DNA of 36,000 nt, taken from assembly GCA_040381195.1 (NCBI GenBank), contig JBEIHR010000008.1, positions 1 through 36,000 of the forward strand. The letters are read 5' to 3'. How positions within the stretch are numbered: the stretch's first letter is position 1; every line of letters begins with the position of its first letter. Positions 8,523 to 15,562 of the stretch are shown in pieces. This DNA comes from VGCC01 sp040381195. GTDB taxonomy: Bacteria; Actinomycetota; Actinomycetes; S36-B12. The notes beneath the pieces were generated by a model. The model saw only the letters and a list, made by a program, of their open reading frames with translations, searched no databases and was not told the DNA's origin. The position numbers were made by a program, and so were the translations under genes.

Positions 8523-9223
8523 GATCCGGAGCCTCCACCGACGGCAGCATCGGAGGAAGTGTTCTGCGATTGATCGGTCAGGCGTCGCAGGAGCGAACCC
8601 AGCGCCTCAGTCGACGCATTGGTCCGCAGGACGAAAGGTCGAAGGGGGGTGTACTGGATGATCGATATTGAGGCCGGGTCCACGCGGATTCGTTGGAACT
8701 GGTCAAGATGCATCCCCAAGGCGTCCGCGAGAACAGCCTTGATCACATCCCCGTGCGAGACCACGACGTACACCGCCTCATCTCCGAACTCCGCGTTCCA
8801 TTCGCGAATCGCCGACGTCGCGCGGTGCTGCATCGTCACCATTGCCTCGCCGCCCTCACCGGGGAAGGTCACGGAACTCGGATGCGCCTGAACGGCAGCC
8901 CACAGCGGCTCGCTGACCAGATCCGAAAGCTGCTTGCCGGTCCAGTCGCCGTAACGGCACTCGCCCACTCGAGCATCGATGTGGAACGCAGGATCGTGGC
9001 CCGCATCGCGCTGGGCACTGATGATCGCCTCCGCAGTCTGCTGCGTGCGGTCAAGTGGCGAGGTGACCACTGCGGCGAGCGCAACGTCCGCGAAGGCAGC
9101 CCCTACCCGGAGGACCTGCTCCTCTCCGTCGCCATCGAGGAAGACCCCCGGGCTCCATCCTGCGAGGACCCCGGAGGAATTTGCTGCGGTGCGGCCATGC
9201 CGCACGAGCACGACTGTCGACAC
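8519..9223 (-). CDS. Histidine phosphatase (phosphoglycerate mutase-like)
   Basis: A 234-residue member of the histidine phosphatase superfamily in the subfamily usually found beside DUF3090 (Rv2135c-like). The phosphate-pocket motif VLVRHG has the phospho-accepting His9 with Arg8 before it. A second conserved site, VVSHGDVIKAVL, lies in the C-terminal third, and TSPLDRTQQTAEAI provides the usual Arg. The substrate is unknown; the name phosphoglycerate mutase would be misleading. It is the first gene of a leftward operon reaching mshC. The GTG at 9223 is chosen because it places RHG at the usual distance from the N-terminus and because a TACAGT hexamer ends exactly 6 bases upstream, predicting a leaderless mRNA. 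Confidence 0.88.
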   Translation of the reverse strand: MSTVVLVRHGRTAANSSGVLAGWSPGVFLDGDGEEQVLRVGAAFADVALAAVVTSPLDRTQQTAEAIISAQRDAGHDPAFHIDARVGECRYGDWTGKQLSDLVSEPLWAAVQAHPSSVTFPGEGGEAMVTMQHRATSAIREWNAEFGDEAVYVVVSHGDVIKAVLADALGMHLDQFQRIRVDPASISIIQYTPLRPFVLRTNASTEALGSLLRRLTDQSQNTSSDAAVGGGSGS

Positions 9224-9229
9224 ACGCCA

Positions 9230-9235
9230 ACTGTA
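9230..9235 (-). promoter_or_regulatory. Predicted leaderless -10 element of the phosphatase operon (TACAGT)
   Basis: TACAGT on the minus strand ends 6 bases before the GTG of the histidine phosphatase gene and fits TANNNT. It faces away from the corA promoter 50 bases to the right. Confidence 0.5.
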
Positions 9236-9285
9236 GATGGGCGTCGCTCCCGACGCCCATGGAGCGACGCCACGTTCGCAACCGG

Positions 9286-9291
9286 CAGAAT
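9286..9291 (+). promoter_or_regulatory. Predicted leaderless -10 element of corA (CAGAAT)
   Basis: CAGAAT ends exactly 6 bases before the corA GTG. It departs from TANNNT only at its first base, and the spacing matches the neighbouring genes. Confidence 0.4.
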
Positions 9292-9297
9292 GGACCC

Positions 9298-10326
9298 GTG
9301 ATCAGCAGCATTGGTGTCTACTCGCCTACGCGCTGTCAGTCGGATCCCACGATTCGGAATGTGCCCTCGGGGGATGATCCATCGGGGACGACGGTGGTGT
9401 CCCAGATCCAGACATCCATGGCGTTGCTCGACACGCCGCACGCGTTTGTGTGGGTGGACCTCGTCAATCCGACGCGCTCTGAGTTGCTGGTCGTTGCCGA
9501 CATGTTCCACCTCGAGGCGCTTCAAATCGAGGACGCCTCGAACCCGCACCAGCGCGCGAAGTTCGACGTCGATGACGATGGTTCAGTGTTCGCCCTCTTC
9601 AAGGTTCTCGACTACGAAGAGACGACAAGCGGAGTCACGACAGGTCAGATTTCGGTATTCGTCGGCCCCGGCTACGCCGTGACTGTCCGCCAAGGAAGTT
9701 CGCGCGACCTTGGGGGTGTGCGAAGCCGCATCGAGGGAAGTGAGGTCCTCCGCGGCCACGGATCTGTCGCAGTGATGTACGCGGTACTTGATTTCGTTGT
9801 TGACGGATACCTCGCGGTCATGGATGAGGTTGGCAACGATGTCGACGAGATTGAGACGCAGGTTTTCTCCTCGATTCCTGTCTCTGAGTTGACGCGTCGC
9901 ATCTACGACCTGAAGCGGGAGAACATGGAGGCCAGACGCGCCGTAGGTCCGCTGGTCCCTGCAGCGCACCGTTTCGCGTCGGAGACCGCTCCCGAGGTAC
10001 CCGCTGATCTGCGTCCCTACTTTCGAGATATCGGGGAACACATCCTTCGTGTCGATGAGAGCGTGGACACCATCGACAACCTCCTGCTCACAATGTTGAT
10101 GGCGTCCACTGCCCTCCAGGACCTACAGCAGAACAAGGACATGCGGAAGATCTCCGCATACGCGGCTATGGGAGTCGTGCCCACGGTGATTGCGGGGATC
10201 TACGGCATGAACTTTTCCCATATGCCGGAACTGGACTGGGAGTTCGGGTACCCGTTGGCTCTCGGGCTCATGGGTCTGGTCGTGCTTCTGCTGTATCGGG
10301 CATTCAAGAAGTCGGGTTGGCTCTAG
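9298..10326 (+). CDS. corA: CorA-type magnesium/divalent cation channel
   Basis: A 342-residue CorA family channel for Mg2+ and related cations in the cytoplasmic membrane. The long N-terminal part forms the soluble funnel and contains FVWVDLVNPT and the long helix around YDLKRENMEARRAV. The C-terminus has the two hallmark membrane segments: the first ends in the selectivity signature GIYGMNF, with a short loop (SHMPEL), and the second runs through YPLALGLMGLVVLLLYRAF to a basic tail. The GTG at 9298 is chosen for its 6-base spacing from a CAGAAT hexamer; an in-frame extension to 9181 would overlap the divergent phosphatase gene. Its stop shares CTAG with that of uppP. Confidence 0.95.
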   Translation: MISSIGVYSPTRCQSDPTIRNVPSGDDPSGTTVVSQIQTSMALLDTPHAFVWVDLVNPTRSELLVVADMFHLEALQIEDASNPHQRAKFDVDDDGSVFALFKVLDYEETTSGVTTGQISVFVGPGYAVTVRQGSSRDLGGVRSRIEGSEVLRGHGSVAVMYAVLDFVVDGYLAVMDEVGNDVDEIETQVFSSIPVSELTRRIYDLKRENMEARRAVGPLVPAAHRFASETAPEVPADLRPYFRDIGEHILRVDESVDTIDNLLLTMLMASTALQDLQQNKDMRKISAYAAMGVVPTVIAGIYGMNFSHMPELDWEFGYPLALGLMGLVVLLLYRAFKKSGWL

Positions 10327-11147
10327 GAACTCACCACGCCGAGTGACAGCAGAACCAGGATGACAGCCCCTAAAGCGATCCGGTACACGACGAACGGTAA
10401 GAACGAGTGCGTGCTGATGTACCGGAGGAGCCAGGCGATCACCGCATACCCGACGACGAAACTGATGGCTGTCGCCGCCAGAGTCGGCCCCCACGCCACC
10501 GATGTTCCCGTTCCGATCTTGGAGGCCTCGTAGAAGCCGGCGCCGAGAACCGCTGGTATAGCCAAGAGGAATGAATAGCGGGCGGCCGCCTCACGCGTGT
10601 ACCCAAGGGCGAGGCCGGTCGTGATCGTTGCTCCGGAGCGCGAGACACCCGGTATGAGCGCAAGCGCTTGACCGAAGCCGAGTATCAGTCCGTCCCTCGA
10701 CGTCATTCCCGACAGGGAGCGCGACTTCTGTCCGTATCGATCCGCAAGACCGAGTACGACGCCGAAAAGGATCAGGACGCTCGCGACAAGCCAGAGATTC
10801 CTTGCCGCCGTCTCGATTTGTCGAGTAAAGGCGACACCCAGAACGACGATGGGAACGGTGCCAAGAATGATGAACCACCCGAGACGTGACTCAGGCGAAT
10901 TGGTCCGCGTACGAATCGACAGGACCCACGCCCGAAAAATCCGCACCAAGTCCTTGCGGAAATAGACGATCACCGCCGCCTCGGTTCCGATTTGGATAAC
11001 AGCGGTGAATGCCGCGCCGGGATCCTCCCACCCGAGAAGTTGCGAGACGATCAAGACGTGCGCCGAGGAGGAGATGGGCAGGAACTCCGTCAGGCCCTGG
11101 ATGAGTCCTAGGACGACGGCCTCGAACCAGCCGATCGGTTCGGCCAC
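10323..11147 (-). CDS. uppP: Undecaprenyl-diphosphatase UppP (BacA)
   Basis: An integral membrane phosphatase that converts undecaprenyl pyrophosphate to the monophosphate carrier for peptidoglycan and other cell-wall polymers. The product has 274 residues and about eight hydrophobic segments. Family signatures are visible: the Glu-rich LIQGLTEFLPISSSAHV near the N-terminus and the PGVSRSGATIT segment in the second half, which form the catalytic pocket. The GTG start at 11147 directly follows the TGA of the LLM oxidoreductase gene (TGAGTG) with no spacer, so it is probably translated by coupling. The 3' end overlaps corA by 4 bases in a shared CTAG. UppP also follows the phosphatase neighbourhood in Mycobacterium. 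Confidence 0.96.
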   Translation of the reverse strand: MAEPIGWFEAVVLGLIQGLTEFLPISSSAHVLIVSQLLGWEDPGAAFTAVIQIGTEAAVIVYFRKDLVRIFRAWVLSIRTRTNSPESRLGWFIILGTVPIVVLGVAFTRQIETAARNLWLVASVLILFGVVLGLADRYGQKSRSLSGMTSRDGLILGFGQALALIPGVSRSGATITTGLALGYTREAAARYSFLLAIPAVLGAGFYEASKIGTGTSVAWGPTLAATAISFVVGYAVIAWLLRYISTHSFLPFVVYRIALGAVILVLLSLGVVSS

Positions 11148-12197
11148 TCAGTCGGCCAATCCCGAGCGATCCAGGGCATCCGACATGACACGGAGGCTTG
11201 CAACGCGCTCGTCGAGGGTTCCGGCATACGACGCGATCGTCAACGTGTTCACTCCGGACTCGTGGTACGCCGCGAGGCGATCGCGTACTCGATCCGGCGG
11301 TCCGAGGAGGGATGTGCGGTCCAGGAAGTCCAGGGGAACTGCCGCTGCAGCGCCGGAGTAGTCCTTGGCGAGGTACTTGTCTTGGATCTCGGCAGCCGCC
11401 TCTTCGAATCCCATCCTGGACATGAGTTGGTTGTAGAAGTTCTTGTCCCGTGAACCCATCCCGCCCACGTAGAGGGCCGCGTACGGGCGCACCAGATCGG
11501 CGCAGGATTTCCAGTCGTCACCGAACACAACGGGAACCGTGGGAACGACATCGAAGCCGGCCATGTCCTTGCCGCTCGCGGCACGCCCCGCTCGGATGGA
11601 CTCGATCGAGGCCACCGAATCCTCGGGTGAGTAGAAGATCGCGAGCCACCCATCCGCGATTTCACCGCAGAGTTCGAGGTTTTTCGGGCCGATCGCGGCG
11701 AGGTAGATCGGGATCGTCTCGCGGACCGGGTGCACCGTCAGGGTCAAGGCTTTGCCGGGACCGTCCGGGAGTGGGAGCGTGAAGAAGTCACCCTGGTACG
11801 CCACGCGCTCGCGGCGTAAGGCCATGCGGACGATGTCGACATACTCCCGGGTGCGGGTCAAGGGCTTGTCGAACCGCACCCCGTGCCAGCCCTCCGATAC
11901 CTGCGGTCCGGACACCCCGAGGCCAAGCCGAAAGCGACCACCGGACAACGTGTCCAGCGTCGCAGCGGTCATGGCGCAATTCGCGGGGGTGCGGGCAGGA
12001 ATCTGGAATATGGCCGAGCCGATGTCGATGGATGTCGTCTGCGCCGCGATCCAGGACAGGACGGTTGCCGCGTCGGATCCATATGCCTCCGCAGCCCAGA
12101 CGACGCTGTAGCCGAAGGTGTCGGCCTGGCGCGCGACCTCGAGGTTGTCCGCATCGTTGCCTGCGCCCCAGTAGCCAAGATTGACGCCGAGTTTCAT
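11148..12197 (-). CDS. LLM class F420-dependent oxidoreductase
   Basis: A 349-residue protein of the luciferase-like monooxygenase fold, in the group that usually uses coenzyme F420; its substrate is unknown. The N-terminus MKLGVNLGYWGAGND and the segments FGYSVVWAAEAYGSDA, TLSGGRFRLGLGVSG and PIYLAAIGPKNLELCGEIADG are characteristic of this family (Rv3520c-like). No transmembrane or signal segment is seen. The ATG at 12197 is chosen because a TAGGGT hexamer ends exactly 6 bases upstream. The gene is divergent from the aldo/keto reductase gene, with 53 bases between starts, and leads directly into uppP. F420 use is inferred from the family; no F420 biosynthesis gene is present in the window. 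Confidence 0.9.
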   Translation of the reverse strand: MKLGVNLGYWGAGNDADNLEVARQADTFGYSVVWAAEAYGSDAATVLSWIAAQTTSIDIGSAIFQIPARTPANCAMTAATLDTLSGGRFRLGLGVSGPQVSEGWHGVRFDKPLTRTREYVDIVRMALRRERVAYQGDFFTLPLPDGPGKALTLTVHPVRETIPIYLAAIGPKNLELCGEIADGWLAIFYSPEDSVASIESIRAGRAASGKDMAGFDVVPTVPVVFGDDWKSCADLVRPYAALYVGGMGSRDKNFYNQLMSRMGFEEAAAEIQDKYLAKDYSGAAAAVPLDFLDRTSLLGPPDRVRDRLAAYHESGVNTLTIASYAGTLDERVASLRVMSDALDRSGLAD

Positions 12198-12203
12198 GGC
12201 GTA

Positions 12204-12209
12204 ACCCTA
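12204..12209 (-). promoter_or_regulatory. Predicted leaderless -10 element of the LLM-uppP operon (TAGGGT)
   Basis: TAGGGT on the minus strand ends exactly 6 bases before the ATG of the LLM oxidoreductase gene. Confidence 0.5.
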
Positions 12210-12238
12210 GACGTCGGCGATTTCGGCGCGGGACGCAA

Positions 12239-12244
12239 TAGCGT
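12239..12244 (+). promoter_or_regulatory. Predicted leaderless -10 element of the aldo/keto reductase gene (TAGCGT)
   Basis: TAGCGT ends exactly 6 bases before the ATG at 12251. Its divergent partner for the LLM gene lies only 29 bases away, so the two promoters share most of their upstream DNA. Confidence 0.5.
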
Positions 12245-12250
12245 GGTCCC

Positions 12251-13234
12251 ATGCAGCAGAGGCCGCTCGGTAGGTCCGGGATCTGGGTGGGGCGACTCGC
12301 CCTCGGGACGATGACCTGGGGTCGAGGGACCGATGAGTACGAAGCTCGGGACCAGTTGGCAGCCTTTCTCGATGCCGGTGGCACGCTCATCGATACGGCG
12401 GACACCTATGGTGATGGCGCCAGCGAAGACCTCCTGGGAACTCTCCTGCAGGAGTTCGAGTGTCGTGACCAGGTCGTCCTCGCCACGAAGGCCGCTTCGC
12501 GTCCTCAGACAGAGCGACGGTTCGATGCGAGTCGGCGGCACCTCCTCGATTCTCTCCACGGTTCGCTCAAGCGCCTCGACGTGGATGCCATCGACCTGTG
12601 GCAGATTCACGCATGGGACTCGCTCACCCCGATCGAGGAGACCCTTGCCGCGTGTGACGATGCGGTACGCAGCGGCAAGGTGAGGTACATCGGGATATCG
12701 AACTACTCGGGATGGCAGACCGCGCGTGCCTGCACACATCAACAAGCGGTGCCGGGCCGGGCTCCGATCGTGACCGCGCAAATGGAGTACAGCCTTCTGG
12801 AACGGGGAATCGAACGGGAGATAGTTCCCGCCGCGCAATCGCTGGGAATCGGCATCCTGCCCTGGTCCCCCCTCGGTCGAGGAGTTCTCACAGGCAAGTA
12901 CCGCCATTCGATCCCGATCGATTCGCGTGGCGCGAACCCCGATACCAGTCAGTGGGTGAACGTGTACGCGGATCAGCGAGGACAGCGAATCGTCGATGCC
13001 GTCGCTACGGCAGCCGAAGGTCTGGGAGCCTCCCCGGGCGAGGTTGCCCTGGCCTGGCTGCGGGATCGGCCCGGCGTTGTGGCTCCGATCCTCGGCGCCC
13101 GGACCACCCAACAACTCGCCGCCGCGCTCGCTAGCGACGAACTCGTTCTTCCTAGAGAGATCATCACGGCGCTCGACGAGATTTCCGAACCGGCTATGGG
13201 ATACCCGGAGGCGGGATGGGCACAACGGCGATGA
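12251..13234 (+). CDS. Aldo/keto reductase
   Basis: A 327-residue NAD(P)H-dependent oxidoreductase of the aldo/keto reductase superfamily; physiological substrate unknown. The catalytic tetrad is visible: Asp and Tyr in DTADTYGDGASEDLLG, Lys in VLATKAASR and His in IDLWQIHAWDS. The NADP-binding C-terminal part includes GILPWSPLGRGVLTGKY and the late EVALAWLRDRPGVVAPILGA. The ATG at 12251 fits the leaderless spacing of 6 bases from TAGCGT and gives a normal N-terminus (MQQRPLGRSGIWVGRLALG). The 3' end overlaps the DUF5703 gene by 4 bases (ATGA), so the two form an operon. Confidence 0.95.
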   Translation: MQQRPLGRSGIWVGRLALGTMTWGRGTDEYEARDQLAAFLDAGGTLIDTADTYGDGASEDLLGTLLQEFECRDQVVLATKAASRPQTERRFDASRRHLLDSLHGSLKRLDVDAIDLWQIHAWDSLTPIEETLAACDDAVRSGKVRYIGISNYSGWQTARACTHQQAVPGRAPIVTAQMEYSLLERGIEREIVPAAQSLGIGILPWSPLGRGVLTGKYRHSIPIDSRGANPDTSQWVNVYADQRGQRIVDAVATAAEGLGASPGEVALAWLRDRPGVVAPILGARTTQQLAAALASDELVLPREIITALDEISEPAMGYPEAGWAQRR

Positions 13235-13428
13235 CGCAACGTCATGCGCAATGGGAGTTCCGCGACGTGCACATGTCCCGGGATGCGACCCGTGAGGAGG
13301 CACGGCTCTACGTCACAGCGTCTGCCGAGCAGGGGCGTTGGGAGTTGGCACGCACCCGGATTTTCCGAGATGGACGGCGTGAGTATCGACTCCGACGTCG
13401 GGTCATCCACGTGAGCCGGACCGCCTGA
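13231..13428 (+). CDS. DUF5703 family small protein
   Basis: A 65-residue basic protein of the actinobacterial DUF5703 family; function unknown. It starts MTQRHAQWEFRDVHMSRDAT and continues with an Arg-rich beta-type C-terminal half (RTRIFRDGRREYRLRRRVIHV), with no membrane segment or Cys. The start at 13231 overlaps the aldo/keto reductase stop (ATGA), which favours it over the in-frame ATG at 13216 inside that gene. It converges on the M20 peptidase gene with one base between the stops. Confidence 0.75.
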   Translation: MTQRHAQWEFRDVHMSRDATREEARLYVTASAEQGRWELARTRIFRDGRREYRLRRRVIHVSRTA

Positions 13429-13429
13429 G

Positions 13430-14728
13430 TTAGGCCCTTCGCAGGAAATCGTCGAGAACTCGAACGCCGAACTCCAGGCCATCGATCGGGACGCGCTCAT
13501 CCACCCCGTGGAAAAGCCGCCAATAGTCAAGCTCCGGTGGCATCCGGAGCGGCGAGAACCCGTAGCAGGAGATTCCGAGCCGAGACAGCGCCTTCGCGTC
13601 GGTCCCGCCGGAGATCATGAACGGGATCACCCGACCCCCAGGATCTGACGCGCGAACCGCCGACGCCATGACGTCGATGAGCAAACTGTCCAAGGGTGCC
13701 TCGACGGCGATGTCGGAATTCAGAGTCTCGATCTCGATGTCGTCGCCAACCAACTCCCGAATCGTCGAGTCGAATTCGTCTTCGTACCCGGGGAGAAAAC
13801 GTCCATCGATGGCGCCGGTCGCCTCGCGTGGGACCACGTTCACCTTGTAGCCCGCATCCAGCATCGTCGGGTTGGCCGTGTTTTGCATCGTTGCGCCCAC
13901 CAGGAGTCCCAACGTGCCGAGCTTGTCGCGGACGTTGACCAGATCATCCCCGCTGAATTCCGTGCCGTAGGCCTGGGATAGCTCGGCAAGGAACCGCTCC
14001 GTCGTCGGCGTAAGTCGCGTCGGCCATTGATGTCCACCAATGCGTGCTACCGCGCGGGCAATCTCCGTGACCGCGTTGTCCTCATGGAGGAGCGAGCCGT
14101 GGCCGGCGCGGCGAGCCGCGCGTAGGAGCATCCAGCGGATCCCCTTCTCCGCTGTCTGGATCGGATAGAGCCGCAGGTCATCGCTGATCGTGAGGCTGAA
14201 GCCACCTACCTCACCGATGGCCTCCGTCGCCCCGACAAACAAATCGGGTCGGTTGTCGACCATCCACCGCGAGCCATGCACCATGCCGGCTTCCTCGTCC
14301 GGAAAAAATGTGACGATGATGTCGCGGCTGGGCCGGAAACCTTCACGCTGCCAACTCCGAACAACGGTGAGGATCATCGCGTCCATGTTCTTCATGTCGA
14401 CAGCCCCACGTCCCCAGACGAAGCCCTCGTCGATGTCGGCCGCGAAGGGTGGGTGGCTCCATTCGGATGCGATCGCGGGTACAACGTCGAGATGCCCGTG
14501 CACGACAAGTGCTCCCCTATCCGGATCGGAACCGGGAATCCGCACCACCACGCCACGGCGAGTATCCGAGGTCGTCACGATGACCTCGGGGTCGAGGCCA
14601 ACCTCCCGGAGCCGATGAGCGCAGTAGTCCGCAACCTCTGCTTCTCCGACAGTTTCCGGGCCCGGCCCCCAGTTGCTCGAGTCGATGCGAATGAGATCAC
14701 GGGTGAGCTCGACGACCTCAGTCTCCAT
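13430..14728 (-). CDS. M20 family metallopeptidase (DapE/ArgE type)
   Basis: A 432-residue zinc hydrolase of the M20/M28 group, similar to the actinobacterial DapE2 (Rv2141c) type; substrate not determined. Metal ligands and catalytic residues are visible: His and Asp in VVHGHLDVVPA, Asp in GRGAVDMKNMDAM, the Glu pair in FFPDEEAGMVHG, and the late His in LFHGVDERVP. The segment GGTDAKALSRLG matches the usual substrate-binding end. The ATG at 14728 starts METEVVELTRDLIRIDSSN, as family members do; an in-frame extension to 14935 would run antisense through the tRNA gene. It is divergent from tRNA-Leu and convergent with the DUF5703 gene. A DapE role in lysine synthesis is possible but unproven. 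Confidence 0.93.
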   Translation of the reverse strand: METEVVELTRDLIRIDSSNWGPGPETVGEAEVADYCAHRLREVGLDPEVIVTTSDTRRGVVVRIPGSDPDRGALVVHGHLDVVPAIASEWSHPPFAADIDEGFVWGRGAVDMKNMDAMILTVVRSWQREGFRPSRDIIVTFFPDEEAGMVHGSRWMVDNRPDLFVGATEAIGEVGGFSLTISDDLRLYPIQTAEKGIRWMLLRAARRAGHGSLLHEDNAVTEIARAVARIGGHQWPTRLTPTTERFLAELSQAYGTEFSGDDLVNVRDKLGTLGLLVGATMQNTANPTMLDAGYKVNVVPREATGAIDGRFLPGYEDEFDSTIRELVGDDIEIETLNSDIAVEAPLDSLLIDVMASAVRASDPGGRVIPFMISGGTDAKALSRLGISCYGFSPLRMPPELDYWRLFHGVDERVPIDGLEFGVRVLDDFLRRA

Positions 14729-14767
14729 GGCGCCCACGCCCTCATCCTGCCGCGAGTGGACCGCTTG

Positions 14768-14773
14768 TATGCT
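14768..14773 (+). promoter_or_regulatory. Predicted -10 element of tRNA-Leu (TATGCT)
   Basis: TATGCT lies 25 bases upstream of the mature tRNA 5' end. A 13-base inverted repeat, CCACGA-G-TCGTGG (14781-14793), occupies the expected 5' leader. Confidence 0.45.
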
Positions 14774-14798
14774 TCCCGGGCCACGAGTCGTGGTCCCT

Positions 14799-14883
14799 GT
14801 CCGGGTGGCGGAATTGGCAGACGCGCTAGCTTGAGGTGCTAGTGCCCCAAAAGGGCATGGGGGTTCAAGTCCCCCCTCGGACA
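14799..14883 (+). tRNA. tRNA-Leu (anticodon GAG)
   Basis: An 85-base class II tRNA. The acceptor stem pairs GTCCGGG with CTCGGAC, including one G-U, and the discriminator is A as expected for leucine. The D-arm contains TGGCGGAATTGGCAGACGC. The anticodon arm has stem CTAGC/GCTAG around loop TTGAGGT, giving GAG, which reads CUC and CUU. A variable arm (TGCCCCAAAAGGGCA) and the T-arm GGGGGTTCAAGTCCCCC follow. CCA is not encoded. No sequence matching its 3' end was noticed elsewhere in the window, so there is no sign of an attached integrated element. Confidence 0.97.
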
Positions 14884-14973
14884 CCGCAGGAGTGGGATCT
14901 TCCTCGCACGTCGTGACATCGAGTCCCCATTGCACCGGCGGTTTCGGTGAGTCGAGCGCATGTGATCGGAGGC

Positions 14974-14979
14974 TAGGTT
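14974..14979 (+). promoter_or_regulatory. Predicted leaderless -10 element of the YcnI-like gene (TAGGTT)
   Basis: TAGGTT ends 7 bases before the ATG at 14987. Because the hexamer includes most of the in-frame TTG at 14978, it argues for the ATG as the start. The rest of the 103-base spacer after the tRNA shows no other feature. Confidence 0.5.
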
Positions 14980-14986
14980 GGCCCGC

Positions 14987-15562
14987 ATGCGACGTTCCTT
15001 CACCCGGGCCGTGGGAACCGGAGCACTCGCATCAGGTCTGCTTCTCGGCCCCGCGGTGAGCCCGGCTGCGGCGCACGCGATCATCGACCTCACTGGGGTA
15101 GCTGCCGTTGCCGGTGGCTCAGGCCCGATGACCCTCGAGGTGCAGCATGGATGCCTACCCGCGGAGGCGACGACCATGGTCGAAGCGTTCGTGGGTCGGC
15201 CGTGGCGCTCGGTACAACCCGCGGACGTGGCCGGATGGCAGGTGGAGACCGCGCCCCTACCGAAGGGCGGGTGGCACATCACCTGGACGAACCTGGGTGC
15301 CCCCATCCCCTTCGGGACACCCAGCTTCTTCCCGATCACCGTCGGTTGGCCGCTGAAGCCGGGTACCTATGCCATGCGCGTCACGCAACAGTGCACCAAC
15401 GGGACCTCCTACGACTGGAACCAGACGTATGGCCCCGCGACCGCGACGACGCCCTCTCCGCCACTCACCCCACGTCCTGAGGTGCAGGTGAGTGCCAAGG
15501 GACAGACGGCGTCGCGCGCCCGGTCGGACGCGTCCACCCACGGAACTCGCCACCCCCACTGA
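14987..15562 (+). CDS. Secreted YcnI-like DUF1775 protein, probably copper-binding
   Basis: A 191-residue exported protein of the YcnI/DUF1775 family, which binds copper outside the membrane in characterised members. The N-terminus MRRSFTRAVGTGALASGLLL is a signal peptide; cleavage after SPAAA would expose His30 as the first mature residue, the copper ligand in this family. Family features follow: HGC, the SVQPADVAGW segment with the conserved Trp, WTNLGAPIPFG, LKPGTYAMRV and TQQCTNGT. The two Cys probably pair. The C-terminal 40 residues are polar and of low complexity, and the usual C-terminal membrane anchor is absent, as are CopC/CopD partners. The ATG is chosen over TTG at 14978 because the -10 overlaps the TTG. 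Confidence 0.78.
   Translation: MRRSFTRAVGTGALASGLLLGPAVSPAAAHAIIDLTGVAAVAGGSGPMTLEVQHGCLPAEATTMVEAFVGRPWRSVQPADVAGWQVETAPLPKGGWHITWTNLGAPIPFGTPSFFPITVGWPLKPGTYAMRVTQQCTNGTSYDWNQTYGPATATTPSPPLTPRPEVQVSAKGQTASRARSDASTHGTRHPH

Noticed and set aside
12194..13303. A 369-codon minus-strand frame antisense to the aldo/keto reductase gene
   Set aside because: The plus-strand gene has an intact catalytic tetrad and cofactor motifs; the antisense product is a typical Arg/Gly/Pro-rich shadow.
14729..14935. N-terminal extension of the M20 peptidase through the tRNA
   Set aside because: The frame runs antisense through tRNA-Leu; the family N-terminus begins at the ATG at 14728.
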